The notes under the pieces were generated by a model. It searched no databases, was not told the origin of the DNA, and worked only from the letters and a program-made list of their open reading frames with translations. Source: SZUA-254 sp031379665 (lineage in GTDB: Bacteria; Bacteroidota; Ignavibacteria; UBA10030; SZUA-254). From it: a DNA stretch of 18,736 nucleotides. Where the stretch lies: assembly GCA_031379665.1 (NCBI GenBank), contig JANNFI010000049.1, positions 1-18,736 of the forward strand. The letters run 5' to 3'. Below are positions 6,983 to 14,259 of the stretch, piece after piece. How positions within the stretch are numbered: position 1 is the first letter of the stretch; every line of letters begins with the position of its first letter. A program made the translations under genes and the position numbers.

Positions 6983-9900
6983 ATGATCTTCAATTACTCT
7001 CGCGTCGTACGTCTCGCTCTCCACATCGTTACGCTCTTCACCATCACCCTCTTCCTCCTCCCCGCGTCCCTCTACGCACACAAGGAGTACGTTCATCAAT
7101 ACCTGGCCATCGAAGCCTACCGATTGCTGCTCGACCGGTATCCCGGGCTCGCCAGTTCGGAATTCGCGGCCCACATCGGCACACAGAGCGGGAACTGCGA
7201 GGGGTTCCCGTTCACGCAGGCGACGATCACCGCCGGCGCCTACCGCGAGGACTGCGAAGATCCTGTCTACCACTACGGCGACGTCGTTCCACCGCTCGAC
7301 GCCGCGTATTTCAGCGCCTCGCATTTCTGGGACGCCGACGGGGGGGACCAATCAACGATCTCCATCTGTGACTTCACCTGCACCGACTACCAGAACGCAT
7401 ACAGAAAATCGCTCCGCTATGTCCTGCCTTCCGTTTACGGCCGGTGGACGGCGAAGCTCACCTGGCCCGCCGGCTACGCCTCGTTCTACCTGCAGGCGGG
7501 TGGAACCGGTTCGATCTTTCACAACGGAATGATCGGTTTCGAGTACGACAGCCTCACCAGTTTTTTCAGGGACGGACGCTGTTCGATCACTGGCTACATC
7601 GACATCAACGGCCGCTGGCAGACGGCCTCGACGGTACCCGACCGGCTCCCGTTGAAGATCATCGCACCGAAAAACGTCAGGGACAGGATCGCCTGGGAGG
7701 TGATCGGACGGATCACCCACCTCTTGGGTGATATGGGCGTTCCGGCCCACGCGCACAATGACATCCATCCCCCGTTCTGGTGGAACAATGAACCGGCCGA
7801 CATTTTCGAAGAGGAGATGGCGCGGATCCATACCGCCTGGGATCACCGGGACGCCGTGGACCAGGGACACCTTCTCGACTCACGACTCGCGTCGCCAGCG
7901 GGCAGGCACGAAAACGCGATGCGCTATTTTTTTTACACGACCAACCAGGTGGCGGACCGTTTCCCTTCGAACGACGCCAACGGGGATTCCAGGTTCGAAC
8001 GTTCGTGGATGGGCGACGATTACTCAGTCCTCGGGATCCTCGACGAAGTGGAGACCTCTTACGCCGCGGGAGACATTTTCCACCCGGAGGCCGCCGATTA
8101 CGCGTTCGTCTTCTCGATCCGATCGATCGCCGGGCTCTTCCATTGGTTCGCGGCTGAAACCGGTATCCTGGCCACGTTCTCCGTCGAGGCCGACGTGGAA
8201 GGCGCGGTCGTCCACGTCGACGGTAAACCACAGGCCACCCCGGCTTCACTGAAGCGACCGGCGGGAACCGCGTTCACCCTCGAGGCCCGCGACCAGCCGG
8301 TGACTGATCCGGTAACGAACACCCCGATCACGCTCAGGTTCAGGGAGTGGGAGCGGTTCCTGCCAGCCACTGGTGGATCGACCACGACGACGCGACTCCT
8401 CTCAGCGTCCGCGGTCGACGGAGCCCGTTACCGTGCCCGGTTCGACCCGGAGGTGACACTCTCGATCCTCCCACTGCGCCACCTGGATGGCGGCGCTGGT
8501 GGCCGCTATTCGCTGAACGGTTCCGATGTGGGATCAGGTTGGACTGGAACACTTAATACAGGGACCTATCCGTCGGTGACGATCGGGATGACTCCCCCGG
8601 TCGGTTCCGTTTTCCTCCGCTGGAGCGATGGTGTCAGGGATAATCCGAGGGTGATCCGGCCGACCGGCAGCCTGAGCCTCCACGCCATTTGCAAACAACG
8701 CCTTTTCACGACGGTCTCACCTACTGACCGCCCGGCGGGACAGCGCCGGATAGCGTTCACGGGCAGCTCAGGTTCTGCATCGACCGGCGCCGTGCTCGCC
8801 TACGCTTCTGCCGGAAACGTTTTCTTCTCGGAGTCTGCGAACGGGACGACGTGGACCAACGAGGAACTGGTCAACGACGGACTCGGCAACGCCCGCGACC
8901 CGTCGATCGATTATTTCATCAATCCCTTCGAGGGTACCACTGGTGCGATCATCGTCTGGGAAGAGTCGATTTCCGGCGGGGCCGGGTATCGCATCATATC
9001 GCGGGTCAGGGATATGGTCGACGGTCAATGGGGCGGCCCCACCGCGGTACACTCGGACGCTTCGAGGAGGCCATCCAGAGCGACTCCGGTCGTGTCTGCG
9101 GAGGTCGTCGCGTGGAGGGGCCCCGACGGGATCCTGGTGAAGATGATCGGCGACGAGGAGCCGGTCGTCGTACCGGGCACCGATGCAGGGTCGGAGTCGC
9201 CTGTCCTCGATTATTATTCGGTCGCGGAACGGAAATTCGGTCTCTCCTGGTTGCAAAACGGTACACTCATACTCTTCAGGCGCGGGACCTGGCCCGGCCC
9301 GTCCTGGTCTGTGGCACGAACGGTCGCTGCGGTCACCCCTGGAGAGTCGCTACGCAGCCCTGATCTTGCCCTGAACGCTTCGGGATCGGGTTGTGCGGCG
9401 TGGGCTCTGTCATCGGGCGGTGGCTGGAACGTGCACTACCGGTGGATATCGGCTTCCGATTCGATGCAGTCAGTGACCGCGATGTCGGGCTGTTCGATCT
9501 CCAGTCCGGGAGCTCCACTCCCGCGCCTGGAACATCACCGGCTGGATGCGACCGGTGTGAAGGACATCGGCCTGCACACCTGGAATCCGACCTCCGGGAT
9601 CCTGCTTTCACTTCTCCTGCGCTCTGGAACGAGGACGGGGCCGACCGGCAGGCCGATCGCGGGCACCGACCCCGACATCCCCCGCGCCGGGTTCGCATCG
9701 TCGGGTGGAACACCGGTTCTCGCCTGGATCCCACGTGGTGGCTCCGGATGGACCCTCTCCATCTCACCCACAGCGCTGGCGCCTTCCCTCCCGATGCCGG
9801 CTACCACGCTCGCGCCCCCATCCGGAAAGCCAAACGTCGGGTCCGTCGTTCAGCTCAGCTGGCAATGCTCCGCCGATGCTGAGACCTACGGTCTCCAGGT

Positions 9901-10714
9901 GAGCCGTGGACCGTCCTTCTCCTCACCGCTCGTACTCGACCGAGTCGGCATCGCCGGGAAATCGTTCACCGTGTCGAATCTCGAACCCGGTACGACCTAT
10001 TACTGGCGGGTCCGCGCATACAATTCCCTGGGTGGCGGCGCGTTTTCGGCGGCATCATCCTTCTCGACGTCGGCGCCTCCCGCAGCGCCACAGCTCAGCG
10101 GAACGACCGTTTCTTCGGGGGGAGCGACCCACCCGCGACTCTCCTGGTCGACACCCCCGGGAGTGACGTCGTTCAGCCTCTACCGGTATCTCTGCGTCGA
10201 ATCAGACGATTGCGTCGCCGCGGCCTTACGCCCCGCGCTGGTGTACGAAGGAACGGCGACGACATTCACAGACGGGAACATCGCCGTGGGCGGCAAGTCG
10301 GCCGCCGCGAGGGCGTACTATTATGTGAAGGGAAAAGCCGGCGGCTTCAGCTCTGCGCCATCGAACGTCCTCTCCTTCGCGACTCAGGTAAATATCATTT
10401 GGGGGGAACCTCCACCCGATCGTCACCTCCCCGAAGCGAGCGGCCTCGGCGACAACTACCCCAACCCGTTCAATCCGTCCACGACGATCCCCTACGCCCT
10501 CTCCACCGACGGCGTGGTCACTCTCGCTGTCTATAACCTTCTCGGTCAGCGGGTAGCGCTCCTGGTTGACGGGCCGCGGGCGGCGGGATATCACGACGTC
10601 CCGTGGCACGCCACCGGGAATCCGGCGGGCGTCTACCTCCTGGTCCTGGACATCGTCGAAACGGCGTCCGGGGGAATGGTCCGTGACAGGCGAAAATTGG
10701 TCCTCCTCAAATGA
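6983..10714 (+). CDS. T9SS-sorted multidomain protein with zinc-phospholipase-C-like N-terminal domain
   Basis: A 1243-residue protein predicted to be exported by Sec and then by the type IX secretion system. Residues 1-32 are a signal peptide with cleavage after SLYA, leaving a mature N-terminal His. Residues 33 to about 390 resemble the helical zinc-dependent phospholipase C / S1-P1 nuclease fold: HKEYVHQYLAIEAY at the start and, as key motif, HLLGDMGVPAHAHND with His246, Asp250, His256, His258 and Asp260. About 394-565 are beta-rich and PEGA-like. About 573-932 resemble a sialidase-type propeller (NVFFSESANGTTWTNEEL). Two FN3 domains follow at about 941-1031 (LEPGTTYYWRVRAYN) and 1033-1135. 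The type A sorting domain starts near residue 1155 (GDNYPNPFNPSTTIPYAL) and ends KLVLLK. The tail is certain by pattern. The N-terminal enzyme call is inferred from motif layout and could instead be a non-catalytic relative. Confidence 0.82.
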   Translation: MIFNYSRVVRLALHIVTLFTITLFLLPASLYAHKEYVHQYLAIEAYRLLLDRYPGLASSEFAAHIGTQSGNCEGFPFTQATITAGAYREDCEDPVYHYGDVVPPLDAAYFSASHFWDADGGDQSTISICDFTCTDYQNAYRKSLRYVLPSVYGRWTAKLTWPAGYASFYLQAGGTGSIFHNGMIGFEYDSLTSFFRDGRCSITGYIDINGRWQTASTVPDRLPLKIIAPKNVRDRIAWEVIGRITHLLGDMGVPAHAHNDIHPPFWWNNEPADIFEEEMARIHTAWDHRDAVDQGHLLDSRLASPAGRHENAMRYFFYTTNQVADRFPSNDANGDSRFERSWMGDDYSVLGILDEVETSYAAGDIFHPEAADYAFVFSIRSIAGLFHWFAAETGILATFSVEADVEGAVVHVDGKPQATPASLKRPAGTAFTLEARDQPVTDPVTNTPITLRFREWERFLPATGGSTTTTRLLSASAVDGARYRARFDPEVTLSILPLRHLDGGAGGRYSLNGSDVGSGWTGTLNTGTYPSVTIGMTPPVGSVFLRWSDGVRDNPRVIRPTGSLSLHAICKQRLFTTVSPTDRPAGQRRIAFTGSSGSASTGAVLAYASAGNVFFSESANGTTWTNEELVNDGLGNARDPSIDYFINPFEGTTGAIIVWEESISGGAGYRIISRVRDMVDGQWGGPTAVHSDASRRPSRATPVVSAEVVAWRGPDGILVKMIGDEEPVVVPGTDAGSESPVLDYYSVAERKFGLSWLQNGTLILFRRGTWPGPSWSVARTVAAVTPGESLRSPDLALNASGSGCAAWALSSGGGWNVHYRWISASDSMQSVTAMSGCSISSPGAPLPRLEHHRLDATGVKDIGLHTWNPTSGILLSLLLRSGTRTGPTGRPIAGTDPDIPRAGFASSGGTPVLAWIPRGGSGWTLSISPTALAPSLPMPATTLAPPSGKPNVGSVVQLSWQCSADAETYGLQVSRGPSFSSPLVLDRVGIAGKSFTVSNLEPGTTYYWRVRAYNSLGGGAFSAASSFSTSAPPAAPQLSGTTVSSGGATHPRLSWSTPPGVTSFSLYRYLCVESDDCVAAALRPALVYEGTATTFTDGNIAVGGKSAAARAYYYVKGKAGGFSSAPSNVLSFATQVNIIWGEPPPDRHLPEASGLGDNYPNPFNPSTTIPYALSTDGVVTLAVYNLLGQRVALLVDGPRAAGYHDVPWHATGNPAGVYLLVLDIVETASGGMVRDRRKLVLLK

Positions 10715-10726
10715 CCGCCGCCACTC

Positions 10727-10757
10727 TTGCTTCGTCGCCCCGGAAACAGTATATTTC
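10727..10757 (+). promoter_or_regulatory. Bacteroidota-type promoter for the BNR-repeat/TSUP/S46 operon
   Basis: TTG at 10727-10729 and TATATTTC at 10750-10757 are 20 bases apart. They lie just after the T9SS cargo stop (10712-10714) and about 45 bases before the ATG at 10803. This placement is an argument that the downstream gene starts at 10803 and not at the earlier in-frame ATG at 10566 inside the cargo gene. Confidence 0.58.
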
Positions 10758-10802
10758 TCACCAAATTCACTCACCTCCACGCACATTCTCGCTTCCGTCC
10801 TT

Positions 10803-13469
10803 ATGATGAATCGCGCGATGTCCGTCGTCTGCCTGGCGATCCCACTAATCATCCTCATTCCCACCAACCCGGCGTCCGGAGAGAAAAAAACCGCAGCCGG
10901 GGAGGGCGCCCTCGAGGACTATCATTTCCGGCCGTTCAACGCCCGGAGCATCGGACCCGCCGTGATGGGCGGACGGGTTTCATCGATGGCGTTTGATCCC
11001 GTCGACCCGTACACCTTCTATGTCGGCCTCGGCACCGGCGGGGTGATGAAAACCGCCGACAACGGCGTGACGTTCTCGGGCATTTTCGAGAACGAAGCGG
11101 TGGCCGCCGTGGGGGCCGTGGCGGTTTCACCGTCGAACGCAAAGCACGTGTGGGTGGGGACGGGCGAGGCGAACGACAGGAATAGTTCCAGCTGGGGCGA
11201 CGGCGTATACTTTTCCAATGACGGCGGCGGGTCGTGGAAGAACGTCGGACTGAAGTCGAGCAGGACGATTGCGCGGATCGCCCTTCACCCGGCCGACACC
11301 AACACGGCTTGGGTCGCCGCGATGGGGGACTTGTGGAACCCCGGCGGGGAGCGCGGGCTCTACAGGACCACCGACGCCGGAAAAAACTGGAAGCGCGTCC
11401 TCTCGGCGCCCTCCCCCCACGACGCGATCACCGGCTGCGGAGATGTCGTCGTCGACCCGATAAATCCCGGCACCGTCTACGCCGCGATCTACGCCCGGCG
11501 GAGGACCCCGTGGTCGTTCACAGCCGGTGACGCGCTCACCGACGGCAAACCGGTCGGCGGCATTTACAGGAGCACCGACGGCGGCCTCAACTGGAAAAAA
11601 CTCGAAGGGGGACTGCCCGCCGCCACGGGGCGGATCGGTCTCTGTGTCTACGAGGCGAACCCGAAAATTCTGTTCGCCGTCGTGCAGAGCGACGAAGGCG
11701 GCAACACGGGCGACGTGACCAGCAAGACGGGCGGGATCTTCAGGTCGGCTGATGGAGGAGACACCTGGACCAGGATCAACCCGCTCAACCCGCGCCCCTT
11801 CTACTTCAGCCAGATTAGGGTCGACCCCGCCGACAGTTCGAAGGTCTACGTCCTCGGCTTCGGCCTCCACGTTTCCCTCGACGGCGGAAAGACGTTCCGT
11901 GAAGATTACTTCAAAAAGGTTCACCCCGACCTCCACGACCTCGTGATCGACCCACGCAACTCAAAACGCATCCTCCTTGGGACCGACGGGGGCGCGTATC
12001 AGAGCTACACCGGGGGAAAGAATTGGGACCATCTCAACAGGATGGCGGCAGGTGAGTACTACCGCATCGCCGTGGACAACCGGACGCCCTACCGAATCGC
12101 CGGCGGCCTGCAGGACAACCTCAACTGGATCGGCCCGTCGAGGACCCGCTCCGCCGAGGGGATCATCAACGCAGACTGGTCACAGATCGGCGGCGGCGAC
12201 GGGTTCTATTGCATCTTCGACCCGGTCGACTCGAACGTGGTCTACGCCGAGGCGCAACAGGGCTACATCTACCGGTTGCATCTCCTGAGCGGACAGTTCA
12301 AGGGGTTGCGCCCCGAACCTGTCGAAGGACAGACGGCCTACAGGTTTCACTGGAACACCCCGTTCATCCCCAGCGCCCACACGCCAGGGACGATGTACCT
12401 CGGAGGCAACAGGGTCTTCCGGCTCACCGGCCAGGGGGAACGGTGGGAAACGATCAGCCCCGATCTTTCGGCACAGGACCCCGTAAAAATTATGACGGTG
12501 GGGAGCGGTGCGGAAAGCTACGGCGTGGTGTACGCGCTCTGCGAGTCTCCCCTGAAGGCGGGGATGCTCTGGGCCGGCACCGACGACGGGAAGCTTTGGG
12601 TGACGCGCGACGGTGGGGCGACCTGGCAAGACCTCACGCGCAATCTCCCTGGTGAGGCGCGAAACCAGTGGATCAGCAGGATCGAGGCGGGACATTTTTC
12701 CGAGGACGACGCCTACCTCGTCGTCGACGCCCACCGGAGCGGCAACTTCGCTCCGCTGGTCTATCGAACCGCGGACGGCGGAAAAAAATGGACGAAGATC
12801 GCGACGGGCATCCCCGCGGAGGAGCCCGCGAAGGTCATCCGCGAAGACCTGTCGAACCCCGACCTCCTTTTTCTCGGCACGGAGTTCCACCTCTATTTGT
12901 CCCTCGACCGGGGGAAACTATGGCGGAAATTCGGCGGGATCCCGACGGTGGCCGTCGATGATCTCGTCATCCACCCCCGCGAACGCGACCTGGTGATCGC
13001 CACGCACGGCAGGAGTCTTTACATCGTCGACGACATCAGGCCGCTTGAGGAATTCCGCGACACGGTCCGCTCGAAGGACGCCTTCTTCTTCACTCCGAGG
13101 AACGCTGAAGCGGCCGAACTCCTCCCCGGCTTCGCCGACTGGGCCGGGGCAGGCGTTTTCCGCGGCGCGAATCCTCCTTCGGGCGCGATCCTCAACTACT
13201 GGATCAGGGACTATAACGGCGACGGTGTGAGTTTCACGATCAAGAATTCTGCGGATCAGACCGTCGCGACCTTGAACGGGCCCGGGAACTCGGGATTCAA
13301 TCGCCTCGTCTGGGACCTGAAGATGTCGAAGGATTTGCTGAGTGATTACGGCGGGGAGGGACAAAAATTCGTCGCCGCCGGCGAATATACGATCACCTTC
13401 AGCTACGGCAAGACATCGCAAAGCCATAAGATCGCGATCAGCGTCCTGCCCGGGCTCGAAACACGATGA
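10803..13469 (+). CDS. Secreted BNR/VPS10-type repeat protein
   Basis: An 888-residue exported beta-propeller protein of the type usually annotated as VPS10, sortilin-like or 'glycosyl hydrolase' BNR-repeat protein; the biochemical role is unknown. The start at 10803 gives a good signal peptide (MMNRAMSVVCLAIPLIILIP, cleavage near ASG-EK). About ten Asp-box-like repeats are visible, for example MKTADNGVTF, YFSNDGGGSW, LYRTTDAGKNW, IYRSTDGGLNW, IFRSADGGDTW, LWVTRDGGATW and VYRTADGGKKW, consistent with one or two propellers. The N-terminus (FRPFNARSIGPAVMGGRVSSMAFDP) is typical of the family. A small beta domain with a DYNGD motif (IRDYNGDGVSF) and GEYTITFSYG closes the protein, which stops soon after it at GLETR. 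Many relatives continue with a helical extension that is absent here. It has no T9SS tail. First gene of a likely operon, with 13 bases to the next start. Confidence 0.85.
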   Translation: MMNRAMSVVCLAIPLIILIPTNPASGEKKTAAGEGALEDYHFRPFNARSIGPAVMGGRVSSMAFDPVDPYTFYVGLGTGGVMKTADNGVTFSGIFENEAVAAVGAVAVSPSNAKHVWVGTGEANDRNSSSWGDGVYFSNDGGGSWKNVGLKSSRTIARIALHPADTNTAWVAAMGDLWNPGGERGLYRTTDAGKNWKRVLSAPSPHDAITGCGDVVVDPINPGTVYAAIYARRRTPWSFTAGDALTDGKPVGGIYRSTDGGLNWKKLEGGLPAATGRIGLCVYEANPKILFAVVQSDEGGNTGDVTSKTGGIFRSADGGDTWTRINPLNPRPFYFSQIRVDPADSSKVYVLGFGLHVSLDGGKTFREDYFKKVHPDLHDLVIDPRNSKRILLGTDGGAYQSYTGGKNWDHLNRMAAGEYYRIAVDNRTPYRIAGGLQDNLNWIGPSRTRSAEGIINADWSQIGGGDGFYCIFDPVDSNVVYAEAQQGYIYRLHLLSGQFKGLRPEPVEGQTAYRFHWNTPFIPSAHTPGTMYLGGNRVFRLTGQGERWETISPDLSAQDPVKIMTVGSGAESYGVVYALCESPLKAGMLWAGTDDGKLWVTRDGGATWQDLTRNLPGEARNQWISRIEAGHFSEDDAYLVVDAHRSGNFAPLVYRTADGGKKWTKIATGIPAEEPAKVIREDLSNPDLLFLGTEFHLYLSLDRGKLWRKFGGIPTVAVDDLVIHPRERDLVIATHGRSLYIVDDIRPLEEFRDTVRSKDAFFFTPRNAEAAELLPGFADWAGAGVFRGANPPSGAILNYWIRDYNGDGVSFTIKNSADQTVATLNGPGNSGFNRLVWDLKMSKDLLSDYGGEGQKFVAAGEYTITFSYGKTSQSHKIAISVLPGLETR

Positions 13470-13482
13470 GCGACGTGCCCCG

Positions 13483-14247
13483 GTGGACGGTAGCCTGATC
13501 CCGCCCCCGTATTGGGGCCTCCTCTTCGCGGTTGGAGTCGCATCGGGGTACCTGAACGTCCTGGCCGGCGGCGGATCGGTCCTCGTTCTCCCGGTCCTCA
13601 TCCTCCTCGGCCTCGATGGCGCGATGGCGAACGGCACGAACCGCGTCGCCATACTCTTTCAGAACGTTTCCTCGGTCGCCGAATTCCACCGGGGGAGCGC
13701 ATACCCGGTGAAAACGGTTCTGACCTACTCCCTCTGGACCCTGCCGGGCGCGGTTGCCGGCGCGTTCTATGCCACAACCATCGGAGACGACCTGTTCCAG
13801 TCCATACTGGGGGTTGTCATCCTCGGGGTGGTCGTGACGATGCTCCTGCCGCGCGGCGCCGTCTTCACGGGGGCCGTGCGTGAGCGGCCGGGGAAATCAC
13901 CCTGGATCTACCCCGCACTCCTGGCCATCGGTTTCTATGGGGGATTCATCCAGGTAGGGGTCGGCTTCCTGATCATGGCCGCGCTCTATCACTTCCTGGG
14001 GCTCGACCTCGTGGAGGTGAACAGGTATAAGGTCCTCATCGTCCTCGTATACACGGTCCCCGCCCTGCTGATCTTCATCTGGAGCGGCGACGTGGACTGG
14101 ATCCTCGGCGGAGTGGTTGCGGCAGGAAGCACGATCGGCGGGTGGCTCGCCGTGAAGTCCTCCATCCGCGGGGGAGAAAAACTCATCAGGGCGGCCCTCG
14201 TGGCGGCGCTGCTCATCATGGGCGTCAAACTGTTAAATATTTTTTAA
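13483..14247 (+). CDS. TSUP family (TauE/SafE) membrane permease
   Basis: A 254-residue integral membrane protein of the TauE/SafE (TSUP) family, whose members export or import sulfite, sulfoacetate or other small organosulfur and carboxylate anions across the inner membrane. The N-terminal repeat shows the family pattern: a first helix with GYLNVLAGGGSVLVLPVLIL and then AMANGTNRVA. A second copy of the fold follows around GFYGGFIQVGVGFLIMAAL. About seven to eight hydrophobic segments are visible. The GTG at 13483 is chosen because the protein then begins just before the first helix, as usual. The earlier in-frame ATG at 13342 would add 47 polar residues that overlap the upstream gene in another frame. 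It sits between the BNR-repeat and S46 genes. Family is firm; substrate is unknown. Confidence 0.85.
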   Translation: MDGSLIPPPYWGLLFAVGVASGYLNVLAGGGSVLVLPVLILLGLDGAMANGTNRVAILFQNVSSVAEFHRGSAYPVKTVLTYSLWTLPGAVAGAFYATTIGDDLFQSILGVVILGVVVTMLLPRGAVFTGAVRERPGKSPWIYPALLAIGFYGGFIQVGVGFLIMAALYHFLGLDLVEVNRYKVLIVLVYTVPALLIFIWSGDVDWILGGVVAAGSTIGGWLAVKSSIRGGEKLIRAALVAALLIMGVKLLNIF

Positions 14248-14251
14248 GGAG
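14246..14251 (+). promoter_or_regulatory. Shine-Dalgarno site for the S46 peptidase
   Basis: AAGGAG overlaps the TAA stop of the TSUP gene and lies eight bases before the ATG at 14260. It fixes that start and couples the two genes in one operon. Confidence 0.75.
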
Positions 14252-14259
14252 TCCATCGA

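Noticed and set aside
10566..10802. Upstream extension of the BNR-repeat gene to an ATG at 10566
   Set aside because: It overlaps the T9SS sorting domain in another frame and would bury both the promoter at 10727 and the signal peptide at 10803.
13342..13482. Upstream extension of the TSUP gene to ATG 13342
   Set aside because: Adds a polar stretch overlapping the BNR-repeat gene; TSUP proteins start at the first membrane helix.
13466..13498. Ten-codon frame (MSDVPRWTVA) with an ATGA overlap at the BNR-repeat stop
   Set aside because: Too short to support as a gene and without a Shine-Dalgarno site; it may be a chance overlap, although it could affect re-initiation at 13483.
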